From contig JAIXMN010000004.1 in the NCBI GenBank assembly GCA_025716815.1, forward strand, positions 558,001 through 622,000: a stretch of 64,000 nucleotides of DNA, in the 5' to 3' direction. The stretch is from Dichotomocladium elegans (Eukaryota; Mucoromycota; Mucoromycetes; Mucorales; Lichtheimiaceae). Position numbers and translations under genes: made by a program. This document shows, piece by piece, positions 10,839 through 21,793 of this stretch. Under the pieces are notes generated by a model. It was not told the DNA's origin, ran no database searches, and worked only from the letters and a program-made list of their open reading frames with translations. Numbering within the stretch: position 1 is the stretch's first letter; every line of letters begins with the position of its first letter.

Positions 10839-12010
10839 CTTGTAGTCATATGTAAATATATAAAACTCATTTCTTCCGCCATTAATCTTTCTCGCGCTAC
10901 ATAATTTGGTAACATGCCGACCCTACTAGTCGTACAATACTTGTCATTGCCTATTTTAGTACATACAGGCTCCCCCAACCCTTCTTTAGGTAATCGAAGA
11001 AGATATCATACGCGCACGCATACACGACACACAGCGTGAGCATATTGGGTTTCTCGTTTCATTACATCGCATCCATGAACCCCCCCCCAAAAAAAAGAGA
11101 AAGCATGTATTTACAAAAATGGCTTTGCTATGGTTTGGATTTTTGTACAAAGATGTGTTTGGCGGTTTTCAACAATGGCATTTAGTGGAGAGAGAGATAA
11201 AAGCAGTGGTTCTGTTTTTGTATGGAGAAAGTAATTTGTTGCAACGAGTTGCGCACAGCCTGTGGTGATACAGAAAGTGTATCTAGGATACACAGTGGAG
11301 CAGACTCTTTGTCGCTATCCAGTGCGGGAATGAAGAGATAGATAACTGCGCTTTTTAATCCAAGCCGCGGATATTAAGGTAAAATACCTTTCAACTTTAA
11401 AGCCTCTCTTTATTAATTTTAGTAAGGTTTTCTAAACGGAGGTCTATTTTTATACCTCCTCCTTTACGTATCCCATGATGGTAAGTCTACGAATATCCTC
11501 CCGCCCCATCCGCATACATTTGCTCCCGAACAGCGGATGGCTCGCCAGCATAGTTTATTAGTAATACATCCACGCCGCCGCCGCCACCACCGCCCGATCC
11601 CAATCCCTTCCTTCAAATCAGAGAAAAAAAAAAGGGGGGGAGGGCGCATCTCAATCGTACGATGAATTTTCACTTGCGAATGACTGTTTTTTTGTTCTTT
11701 ATATGGTGGCGATCGGCAACGCGACGGTTCCACGCAACTTTCAAAATGTACACACGGAGTTCATCTGTTGGCTTACATAGAATACAGAAGGTGGTGGTGG
11801 GGGGGAGAGAAGGGGAAAGGGCGGTTGGACAGCGGCCCGTTTCAATTCGTATGTTGCCATCGTGACGCGATCTGTGCAACCTCAGCCCCGCCACCGCGAT
11901 AATACTATTGTGATACATCATCCAGCATCAAAAGGAAAAAAAGGCAACATGCACCTACGCGTTGGATACATCGATCATGCAATGCTTCCTCTCCTCCTCG
12001 TCCTCCCCCC
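10839..12010. other. Gene-free stretch
   Basis: AT-rich with G/C homopolymers (C8 near 11081, G7 near 11634). No recognisable gene on either strand. Confidence 0.45.
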
Positions 12011-12514
12011 CTATTCGTCTTCCTTTTCGAGATCCGATGCCTCATCCTGATGAAGGACTTGGATCTTGATAAGCTCCAGCTGCAGATAACGCGCATATAA
12101 CACCATCATCTCATCATCCATCACCAGAGAGGACGGGTTGGTGTCACTCGAAACGGATGGGCGGGTGACTGTCGATATTCGTGTTCGATCGCATTTGCTT
12201 AACGCCGGTGGTCCCCGATCTGGGGCTGTCGATGGCGGAGCATCGAAGGTCGCTATCGAGACGGGAACTTGCGGTCGGAAACAGGAGCTTCTGGTTGCAC
12301 TCGTGGAAAACCTTGGTTTTTTTGAGCACGTACGAGCTTCCGTAGACCTGGAATAGAGGAATTTCATGCATCGTAAAGGAAAAAAAAAGTTTGTATGCTG
12401 TTGAGCCGGTTTGCGATTCCCCAACCCGATGCCTACTCACTCATTCTGTGCGCGCTTGTTGATCGCTGCTGCTCGTTGTCGGACACTTATTGCTGGCCGT
12501 TCATCGTCATTCAT
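12011..12514 (-). CDS. Small unknown protein with conserved-looking C-terminal helix
   Basis: Two exons, 12514-12441 and 12347-12011, with a 93-nt GT-AG intron in phase 2, give 136 residues. The N-terminus is basic and the middle Ser/Thr/Pro-rich. The C-terminus holds a probable helix (DDEMMVLYARYLQLELIKIQ) and an acidic tail (DEASDLEKEDE). The LYARYLQ segment resembles the short motif that ends the disordered tail of HAUS8/QWRF-type microtubule proteins, but the likeness is only a few residues and no function is claimed. The exact frame repair across the intron is the main support. Confidence 0.5.
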
Positions 12515-13137
12515 AGTAATTAGGATCAGGATGAATGTGTAATTGTCTAATCGTCAACACCGCGGAGAATTATCAAATATAAAAGGTTACTCGGCCTCCT
12601 CGTCCCTGAGGTTTTGAGCTTGAATTTGGGGAGAAATCCAATAAAAAAAAAGAGCACCTCTGCCTTTGCTCATCACAAGTCCTGAGGGTACATCCTACGG
12701 ATGTGTCCCCTTCCTCCAGCCTGTAAATCAATATAGTTAGCGCGCAGTGCGCAAGTTCCCTATTAGTCACCTTAAATGTGCCTGTCCATCGTTCCATGCC
12801 GCTTTAGCGGTTGTTCCCTTTGGGAGAAAAGAGGATAAATACATCATCTTTCTCAATCATCGACAAAGAGATATGCCATAGTAGGGGAATCCACTTCTTC
12901 ACGACTCGTAACTTTTTTTTTTTTGATACCTATTTCTGGTCTTGTTGTTAGCAGAGCAAATTTGTTTGATCAAGAGCATTAAACCAAAATCCCCGCAATA
13001 GCAAGTGGCTTGTGTTCGCGGACCCTCGCTTAACTTGTTTTCGAGCCTTCCGCTCTCGGCTGTACTATCCCCAACCTACATACACCCACCCACCTTATAT
13101 ATATATATATATCTATATTCGCACTCGCATTCGCACA
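12515..13137. other. Intergenic between divergent genes
   Basis: Upstream of both the small unknown gene and the PPR gene. Holds a T tract near 12912 and a TA microsatellite at about 13096-13112 close to the PPR start. A 74-codon ORF on the minus strand (12573-12797) is not supported by homology. Confidence 0.45.
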
Positions 13138-14844
13138 ATGTTCCGTGCAACAAGAATTGCTCGAAGCCTTGTAAGACCTAGTGTCGTCCGCCGTATGTAG
13201 CAGCAAATTCGTTGGTGTATGAAGAGAGGGGAATGTCTTCTCAGTTACTAAACTTCTTTTGGCCCTGTCAACCATAACAGAATTCACCGCCGCGTCTGCT
13301 GTCCGAAATGAAAGTTCGCTTGCGTCCACGTTAATTACTTACAACCACCCCAGCGCTCCTATTGCCTCATTCAACCAACGGCTTTTGCGTAAGCTCAAGT
13401 ACCGCAACACATCGAAGCGTCGCTTGCAGGAGATCCTAGATATTGTCGGCGAAATCAAGCAACAGAACCTGAAATTTGATCTCAATACGTACAATTCGCT
13501 CTTGACTGCGTATGCGCAGGCCAGGGATATTTCGGGTCTGCTCAAGACATTTGAAGAAATGCAACAAAGTACCGATATCAAAGCCAACCTGGACAGTTAT
13601 AATACCGTAATGGAAGGACTTGCACTCAGCGGCCAAATCAGCCGACAGGCTGAGGTGATGGATGCCCTGAAAGAAAGCAATCTCTCGCCCTCCGTCGCAA
13701 CCTATACGCACTGGTTACGCGGTGTTTGCAATGCTCAGCAACTGGAGCATGCATTGGACTTGTTAGACGAAATGAAGGAGGCCGGCCTTACGCCCAACTC
13801 GGCTTGTTTCTCAATAGTCATCAGTGCCTGTCTGCAGCTTGGGGATCCTGAGACCGCATTCACACTCCTCAAGGATGCTGAGCAAGCTGGTATGGCTGCG
13901 GCAGGCCATCCCAGAATCTACATGGATGTGATGCGTGCTACTGCGTCGGGTGACAAGGTAAATACAAACCTACACATATGGTTCGGATTCATGGAAAGAG
14001 ACTCATGTTGCTATATATCTAGTATGAGATGGCAGCTTACTGCTGGGACAAGGCGGTGAATTCGCTCGGGATGCGTCCTGATGAAGGTACCTGTCTCAGT
14101 GTGCTTGGCGTCGCAGCCAAGCATGGTGATCCAAAGCTTGCGACGATGGTCATCCGCCTGCTGTCGACAAATGGATATCCGTACAAGGAGCACTACTTTG
14201 CTCCGCTCGTGGAGTCATTCGTGGCCAAGAAGGACCTGAAGAGCGCATTCAATGTCTTGGACATCATGCGGGTATCGGGCGTCGCGCCGACAGCGCGAAC
14301 GACCATGCCCATTCGCGAGAGCCTCGGCAAAAACGTCCAGGCCATCGACGATGCTTATTTCATACTCGAGGAACTTAAGAAGGAGGGCCGCACTGTGGAT
14401 GTGACGGCATTTAATGCGGTAGTCGAGATGTGCGCAGAGCTGGGTGATCTGCAGCGAACAGTGGCGACATATCGTGAGGCGAAGAATCTGGGCGTCACGC
14501 CTGATGTGGACACATACAACTGCGTGCTTGAGGCATGCGTACAGGCAAAAACAAAGGGCATGGGCAACGTCGTCATTAGTGAGATGAAGAAGGCGGGTAT
14601 CATGCCAAATATCGAGACATACGTCAAAATGATCGCGCTCGAGTGCACCCAAGCAAACTATGAGGGCGCATTCTCATACCTAGAGGAGATGAAGGGCTAC
14701 GGCGTCATTCCACCGCAGAGCACCTATGAGACGCTCGCACACCGATTAGCTCGCGCAAAGGACCCTCGGTTCCATCTTGCACTGGAGGAAATGGAAACCT
14801 TCGGATATCCCATCCGTCCTAATCTGTCAGCAGCATGGAAATAG
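13138..14844 (+). CDS. Mitochondrial pentatricopeptide repeat (PPR) protein
   Basis: Three exons, 13138-13192, 13281-13957 and 14023-14844, with phases consistent throughout, give 517 residues. The first exon encodes an amphipathic basic presequence (MFRATRIARSLVRPSVVRR) typical of mitochondrial import. The body is made of about 35-residue helical PPR units, seen as YNSLLTAYAQARDISGLLKT, YNTVMEGLALSGQISRQAEV, FSIVISACLQLGDPETAFTL, FNAVVEMCAELGDLQRTVAT and YNCVLEACVQAKTKGMGNVV. Each repeat starts with the usual T-(Y/F)-N pattern and ends with G-x-x-P. PPR proteins bind single-stranded RNA; a role in mitochondrial transcript stability, processing or translation is inferred. The specific target cannot be named. 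Confidence 0.85.
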
Positions 14845-14928
14845 ATATAAAGTTTACTCATTTCATTTAGAGAAGAAACTCATCACAATCAAAAAGTTCG
14901 AAAATTTTGCATAGACACGATTTGGCTG

Positions 14929-14935
14929 TATAAAG
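14929..14935 (+). promoter_or_regulatory. TATA-like box upstream of cyclophilin
   Basis: TATAAAG about 165-170 bp before the cyclophilin ATG. The distance suggests a long 5' leader if it is used. Confidence 0.3.
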
Positions 14936-15098
14936 CGCCCGCCTCATCTTCATACCGCATGCTCTTCTTGCTGTTTCCTTTGGAATGACCCTGTGACACA
15001 ATGTTTAATTTCTCGTAGAGCGGCAAAGTCCGGGGGTTATTATTATCCGTTGCTCCAAAATTTTTATTCGTCGTTTATTCCTTTTCTTTCCCTAAACC

Positions 15099-16045
15099 AT
15101 GGCTGCCAAGAATCTCCCCAAGGTCTTTTTCGATATTCACATCAAGTCCAATCCCAGCGGCCGTATGGTCTTCAAGGTACAACCGAAATCCATTACCCCT
15201 AGCCGATCGCTACACTGCATTCGCGTGTGTCGGCTTGTGACATTTTCTTTTTATTGACATGGCATCACTAGCTGTTCAGCGATACCGTCCCCAAAACGGC
15301 CGAGAACTTCCGTGCTCTGTGCACGGGTGAGAAAGGCGTTGGTAATTTTGGCAAGCCTCTCCACTACAAGAACAGCAGCTTGTGAGTTGTGGCAGGAGGA
15401 AGGGACGGGTTATGGAGAAACCAAAAGAATAATGTGGGGGTGGGGGCGCGGTTTGGCATTCTTGCGAAATAACTCATTACGTGTGCGCGTTCCCTTCCAG
15501 CCACCGTGTCATTCCGGGTTTCATGGCTCAGGGCGGTGGTATGTTGATTTTAGACTAGGTGGAAAAATATCTACCGAGGGAATGTTCTAATGTCACTCTG
15601 CAGACTTCACCATGGGCGACGGTCGTGGTGGCGAGTCGATCTATGGTCGAACCTTCAAGGAGTGAGTATAACGTAATCCTTATCAGTCTAGTCGCATTCT
15701 TCGACGCTCATGTTTTTTTTTCTTCCTTCAGTGAGAACTTCACGCTGAAGCACACCGGTAGAGGTCTCTTGTCCATGGCCAATGCTGGCCCCGTAAGTAA
15801 AATTATAGGAGACATCGATTCTCGAGAAGCGTGCTGACGTCTGTTTTGTTTGCCAGAATACCAACGGCTCGCAGTTCTTCATCACTTTTGACCAGACTCC
15901 CTGGTTGAATGGCAATCACACTGTGTTTGGTGAATTGATCGAAGGCAAGGAGGTGTTGGATCTCATCGAGCAGTACGGCTCTCAATCCGGCCGTCCTTTG
16001 GCCGATATTAAGATCGTTGACTCCGGAGAGATCAAGGACGAGTAA
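15099..16045 (+). CDS. Cyclophilin A-type peptidyl-prolyl cis-trans isomerase
   Basis: Six exons: 15099-15176, 15272-15381, 15501-15538, 15604-15661, 15732-15792 and 15857-16045. They join in frame to 177 residues. It catalyses cis-trans isomerisation of X-Pro bonds and is the cyclosporin A receptor in fungi. Family signatures are all present: [38 protein letters not shown] with the catalytic Arg, [20 protein letters not shown], and the cyclosporin-contact Trp and His in [12 protein letters not shown]. There is no signal or targeting peptide, so a cytosolic form is expected. Five introns in a gene this short is a high density. Confidence 0.97.
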
Positions 16046-16312
16046 AAAAGTATCAGTCTATCTCATCTTGTGTACATATAAAACTTCTGTTGGCGATTTT
16101 GGGAAAGAGGACAACCCGAAAGTTTCGTGTGCTTCTAAGAAACATTTTGGATTGGTGCAGTATTGACAATTGGGGGGTGGGGGAAAGGCGGAAGGAAGTT
16201 AAAAAAAATAACGCCGCCCTTGATTCGCCGCAGAATGCGGAGGTGGCTTTGGGCATCTCATCTTTAATCTCTCTGTCCCTCTTATCCGCACCTCCGTTTG
16301 ACATTTGCCAGC

Positions 16313-17578
16313 ATGTCGTCCTCGATTACCCTCCCTTCTGCTTGCGATTTCCATCTCCATCTTCGCCAAGGCGACATGATGCGTATGGTCACCCCCAAGG
16401 TTGTCGAGGGTGGTGTTTCCGTAGCTTATGTCATGGTAACCTATCCCTTGCAATTTATGAAGCATAAGGAGAATGGCACACTCATCCACGATGGAATATA
16501 ATAACAATAACGCAAAACACTCGTCCATACGCAGCCTAACACGGTTCCTCCTATCAAAACTACAGAAGAAGCTCTTGCTTACAAGAAGGAGCTCGAGGCA
16601 CTTGCTCCACAAGTCACGTTCTACATGACCTTGTATCTCTCACCCGAGTTGACGCCCGAGGAAATTCGCAAGGCCAGCAAAGCTGGTGTTGCAGGTATGA
16701 AAAAGCAATGGCTCTCCTTCCAATTGGAGTGGGGAAGGAGACGATGAGAGAAGCGGCAAATCAAAATAAGCTCACATATGCCCATCACCGGGAAAGGTGT
16801 CAAATCGTATCCCCGCGGTGTGACAACCAACAGTGAATCTGGCATTGAGTCCTACGAGATCTATTATCCCATTTTCCAAGCGATGGAAGAGGTGGGTATG
16901 GTCCTCAATCTGCACGGAGAGATTCCCAGCGATGCGGAGAAGGACATCTGCGTTCTCAACGCCGAGGAGCGCTTTTTGCCCCAACTCGAAAAGATCCATA
17001 ACGCCTTCCCCAAACTCAAAATTGTGCTTGAACATGCAACCTCGAAAGCGGCTGTCGATATGGTCAAGCGTCTCGGTGATACTGTTGCCTGCTCTATCAC
17101 CGTCCACCATCTCCAGCTCATCGTTGACGACTGGGCCGGCCAGCCTCACCACTTTTGCAAGCCCGTCGCAAAGTTCCCGCATGATCGAGACGCCCTTCGA
17201 GAGGTCGTTGCCAGTGGCCATCCTCGCTTTTTCCTCGGTACTGACTCGGCCCCCCACCCCCGACATACCAAGGAAGGCCCCAAGGCCAATGCAGGTGTCT
17301 TCACTACCCCTCTTGTTCTGCCGTACCTCGCCAAGATTTTCGAGGAAATCGGCTGCCTTGATAAACTCGAGAACTTTGCCTGCCACTTTGGCAGCCAATT
17401 TTACGGTCTGCGTCAGCGCGAGGGATTCGTCGATCGCGGCGTGACACTCGTCAAGGAATCAAACGTTATTGTCCCAGAGTCTTATGCTGTGTCCACCGCA
17501 AACGCCGACGCAGGCGTCGTTATCCCTTTCCTCACTGGTCGTGACATTGGCTGGAAGATTGCTAGCAACTACTGCTAA
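16313..17578 (+). CDS. URA4: Dihydroorotase
   Basis: Three exons, 16313-16435, 16535-16694 and 16797-17578, give 354 residues. The enzyme cyclises N-carbamoyl-aspartate to dihydroorotate in pyrimidine synthesis. The N-terminal metal-binding HLHLRQGDMM follows SACDF. AYVMPNTVPPI spans the first splice and GVKSYPRGVTTNS the second; here the carboxylated zinc-bridging Lys is expected. LNLHGE, VLEHATSK and LGTDSAPHPRHTKE supply the further metal ligands and the catalytic Asp. Length fits stand-alone fungal URA4 enzymes. The second intron's acceptor is GGGAAAG|G, slightly unusual but the only frame-preserving choice. Confidence 0.95.
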
Positions 17579-18373
17579 GCAACACAACTTTTACTTTTGC
17601 GTAAATTCCCAAGTGTGTATATTTTTTTTTTTTTGCTGCATTGTACTTTATTTTTACAAAATAAATGAAGAAAAGTCGCATAAATTCAGGAGGGGCCCGG
17701 CAGCGAGAGGAGAAAGGAACGAAATGGGGACCAGATCCGGCAGCGGACAGAAGGAGCAGAAGGACTCCTCTCTTCCATGAACTCATTCAAGGTAGGGTGC
17801 GATTGGTCAATCTGCAAAGGAACGTGCATGTTTAGATTGTGGCAAACAATGTAGTACTGTAGGATGGTCAAGCTGGAGCTCATGTAGAAGGCTGACAATG
17901 CTGAAACAAGTACCGGGCAACTTTACAATTTTAAAAAACGGGCCCTTTGATTTTTCGGTCTATCAGAACGTGCCCGACAATAAATGAGAGCTAGCACTAA
18001 GATTACGGAGATTCATGCGGGTAGCAAGAGAGTCCGTGGTGTTGTTTGCCCATGGGCTGCGCATTATAACCACTGCTGCATCAAACTTGTCTCATATCAA
18101 TGAACATGTGTGTAATTGTATACGTATTATGAATTATTATAAACAACTTATATTCCACAAAGAAGCCATAGCATGACATAGCTCTTTATCATCTGTTTTG
18201 CTGATGGGTTATTCTCTAGGTTTTATAACAGGACACCATGTCAGTATCTTGTTTAGTTCAAAATGATAAAGACTATTTCTCCATTATATCCAGGGTCCAA
18301 CCTAAAGTCTCATGGGTTCTCTATAGAGGTAATGACCTTTCTATCTCATCTGTAGAGTTTATCACAAGTTGGA
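17579..18373. other. AT-rich intergenic stretch
   Basis: An AATAAA-like polyadenylation signal (about 17660) follows URA4. The rest is AT-rich and probably includes the outer part of a decayed mariner element, but no terminal repeats were found. Confidence 0.4.
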
Positions 18374-18690
18374 TCATAGTTTTCCCAGATTACGACGGCT
18401 AACTGGACACCTGTAAGAATGGGAGACGAATCCTTCGAAATCGCTCAACTTTACGGTATTCGATGCTTCACTGATTCGGGTCAGCAATGTCTCGCTTTCC
18501 GAGAACCTATTGCATTTCACTTTTCCCTTCACAACCGACCAAAACTGTTCAACAAAATAGAGTTCAGGCAAATAGGATGGAAGATAGGCGCATCGATATC
18601 TTCGAGATCGATGAATTTAGAGGTGGACGCTACTTTGGGTGAGATCTTTCGCCGTGCGTGCGATATTTGCTTTGTCATCGTGCGTAAAGA
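18374..18690 (-). mobile_element. Tc1/mariner-type transposase relic (C-terminal part)
   Basis: On the minus strand a segment reads YLPSYLPELYFVEQFWSVVK, matching the LPPYSPELNPIEQFW block that carries the last acidic residue of DD34E/DDE_3 transposases. It is followed by KVKCNRFSESETLLTRISEA and DFEGFVSHSYRC. Upstream remnants (THDDKANIARTAKDL) correspond to the region after the second catalytic Asp but are separated by a stop and a frame change. The N-terminal domain is missing. It is a dead fragment lying about 85 bp past the stop codon of QTRT2. Confidence 0.75.
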
Positions 18691-18774
18691 TTTCTAGGCT
18701 AAACACGACTTCAGAACTACTAGGAAACGCCTTCAATTTTGCAAAATGCTGCATGTATTGGTCTCACTCATTTT

Positions 18775-20378
18775 TTATAATGTTCGTACTGGGGTTGTAT
18801 CCTTGGCTGTGCTGTAGTCTGATGAAGCAGAGGATGCATACTTTTGGAGGAACGTTTTCATGTCTGTCTCGAAACGGTTTTCGTCTAAGCTCTTGCGGAT
18901 AGCTTCCATGAACTTTTCCATTTGGGACATGTTGTGGCTAGGTATTCGAGATAGTAAGGAATCATTTTCTAACGGTCACCCGCGGCAAATATGTGCCCTT
19001 ACATCATGAGCAATAACGGAGCCAACATTTCGTGTGCATCCAAGAGATGATGGATATACGCTCTGCTATGCGGAGTTGCACAGGAGTAGCAGTCGCAGGT
19101 CGGATCGAGGGCATCAAAAGATTGACTCATGGTCTCCTCCCACAGATCGATCGATCTTTCGGCTCCGGCTGCGTCTTTGCCGAAGCGAAAAAGAATTGCA
19201 CGCCCACGCTCGGTCATCTCGTATGCGTAACTATTATCGAAGAGATCAATCCCAAGCGACACGCCTTCCAGGATTTTTTCTGCAAAGAAGAACTCATTAG
19301 CTACCAACGATTTCTTTTCTCGCTGTTTCGTTACTACGTACCCGGCGTAGAAAGGCCATACGCTAACCGTGGCTTATCGCCCGGTAAATGCTGAATGGAT
19401 AATCTTATAGACGAAACCCATTGATTCTCTTTCAACTCGAATGTGTTGAGGGTGTAACCTACATTGCGCGGGTAGGGGCGAAGTTAGAAGATCGTATGCA
19501 TACGCCAACGGCCCGATTCAGATGATCTTACCTTGTACATCCCTCTCAGCTGATGCCTTTGCCGATCGGACACGTTCGTTCTCACTGTCATAGCCGACCA
19601 CAGGTGCAAAGATTGGGATATCCAATTCCTTGTTTTGTCGGACAGCCACGCAGACTTTGTTTTTAGTTTTTTTTTTTCTTTGATGTTTACTAGTGACAAC
19701 TCCTCCTTTATTTTTTTTTTAGCTCACCTTGGCTTTTGGCAGGCACGCATCGAGCCAACGCAAGGTTCGATCGACAGACTTCTTCATCCGCTTTGCCTTG
19801 ATATCCTCGGTGGGCTTGATCACGTCTGCGGGAGATGCACAACAGTCGGGCCTATAGGCCTCCATGGCCTGAGCCCAGACATCGGGGGACACCCGACGCA
19901 CACCGCCATGAGTATCCACCGCAACGAATGTTTCCGTATTGGCAGCCACCGGATCAAACTTTGCTGCATCCCTGACGTCGCAAAAAAGCAGCTGATCCTA
20001 ATACATCTGGCTTTTTTTAACAAAATAAAAAAAGTTGCATTGGCGAAAGAAAGCCCTTCGTTTTACCGGCATGTTCAAATATTTATGTAATCCATGTGGA
20101 TATTTGAAAGAAGCTGGCTCTTTTTGCTCGACACTGCCATTGACACTATGAGCCAAGATCGATGAGTGGAATGATCCAACTTACAAATGCTCCAGGGCAA
20201 CATGAACCCAATTGACTCGCAGGAGCTTGAGGTTGTCTTGAATCAAATGTGGGACCGATCCACGAATGCTATACGTCAGAAAGGCTGGGGTTTGGATAGT
20301 TTTGTTCTTGAGAGCAAAATGCAGACTGCCTCGACGTGCCTTTGTCGAGTCGCCTGCGACTGAGAATGTCAAGGCCAT
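18775..20378 (-). CDS. QTRT2: Queuine tRNA-ribosyltransferase accessory subunit 2
   Basis: Seven exons: 20378-20185, 20145-20067, 19997-19728, 19628-19532, 19458-19342, 19279-19003 and 18937-18775, giving 398 residues. QTRT2 pairs with the catalytic subunit QTRT1 to exchange guanine for queuine at the wobble base of GUN-anticodon tRNAs. Recognisable blocks are TPAFLTYSIRGSVPHLIQDN near the N-terminus, FVAVDTHGGVRRVSP, KKSVDRTLRWLDACLPKAK, NERVRSAKAS and the zinc site C314-D-C316-Y-S-C319 with H346 (LMIHN, created by the last splice). Eukaryotes obtain queuine from bacteria, so this gene implies salvage. The fourth exon's acceptor (AACAAG) was chosen because it alone keeps the frame. Confidence 0.92.
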
Positions 20379-21724
20379 GGTTTAAGCTATATATTTTTTT
20401 TTGGAAGGATCGGTCCGTCCGACCAGATTTCCCCATTTGTAATGTTTGTCTGCGTGAACTCCGCCCTTCATGTTCAACGAAAAGTTTGGAGATAAATATT
20501 GCACAGCTTAGCAAAAAAAAAAGGGACGTTACAGCAAACCAAGCATGGATTAGTGAGGATATATATAAAATCCTTCAAGAGCTCTCCCTACCACCACGGC
20601 TGGGCAAGTTATTTCCGTGCCCAAGCGCTAAAAATAATCAAGGATGCGCATTTTCTCTGCTTTTGTTTGTTTCTTCTTCTCTATTAGGCGTCGATAACGG
20701 CTGCTTATCAGGTGCTGCTGGTCTGACGAAACATAGGCGGTAACGCATTTGCGACGGTAGAGTCACGTGTTCTCATATAAACCCACGATTCACGTAAAGA
20801 AATGGCTGCATTCTCCTGTCGAATAGATGGGGCTACAAGTTGTCCTGTACAGTCATGCTCAGATGTAGACTGTAATCGGAGTATCTAATGCGTCCCCAAG
20901 CTCGGATATGGAATTAAGATTAACTCTTTTGGTCTTCTCAGTGTATGCAGACCTATTATTACTGTTGTTACTGTTAATAGTAGTAGTGGATTCACTATTT
21001 GTAATGTTGTACGCGCTTGATTTAAAATGGCTTTCGTTATGTCCAACAATAAAGTATTCAGAAGTCATTGTTGCAAGTGCGCGTCATTGTTTACTTTGTG
21101 CGGTCAGCCAGATTTCTTTAAGGCTAGAAAACTCTATGGTATGTCTCAGTTATTATGGCGCACTAAATACTGTCCACCGGATGAGCTGATTATCTTTCCA
21201 TGTTGCCGCCTTGGTAATAAAAAAAACAGAGCTGCATGGTACTCCCGATGGCGCTATGCTTTTGTTGCTAAGTGCTCTGGATACCTCGCTGTAACTAAGG
21301 TTATTCATACAGAATTCTGTCATTGGGTGAGTAATATGGCGTCAGAACAAAAGACAGAGTCATGAGAAAGATACTACGTTACCTTCTCCCGTGGCATTTG
21401 AGATTCCTTACAGAGCAGGACATTTTGTTAAATTTGGATCTTCTCATCCTACCGATGCGGTCGTTGTCATACAGGGCTTAGATACTTTTTTGATGTTGTG
21501 GTTGTTTACGCCTGTACTACAAAGAATATCAAAAGCTTCAAAAGGAAGTATAGCGCCATTGCCTTCATTCCCTGATCCGAGAATAGCAAATTTATCAAAG
21601 TTAGGATAGGCTGCGCTATACCGAGCGTGGTACGGGCAAAAGGTCAAAGTCTCCTTGTAACTGCGTTTATTTATAAAATTTAGGTACCACGAAGGACCTT
21701 TCAGGTTGTCTCCAAGACTGAGGT
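20379..21724. other. Gene-free stretch with unrecognised ORFs
   Basis: A 112-codon plus-strand ORF (21027-21365) has a Cys-rich start (HCCKCASLFTLCG) and another (21391-21609) follows it. Neither shows a known domain or splice support. A TTA/TTG trinucleotide tract lies around 20955-20990. It may be decayed repeat DNA. Confidence 0.35.
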
Positions 21725-21731
21725 TATAAAG
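21725..21731 (+). promoter_or_regulatory. TATA box of the chitin deacetylase gene
   Basis: TATAAAG about 65 bp upstream of the start codon. Confidence 0.45.
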
Positions 21732-21793
21732 CCAGAGAATTTGTTCATCGCCTCTGTTCACTCTCTCTTGTTGCCATCCCTTTCTGTCCGCTA

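Noticed and set aside
20908..21609. Three consecutive plus-strand ORFs before chitin deacetylase
   Set aside because: One has a Leu run from a trinucleotide tract, one is Cys-rich, but no family or joining intron was found; left as unassigned.
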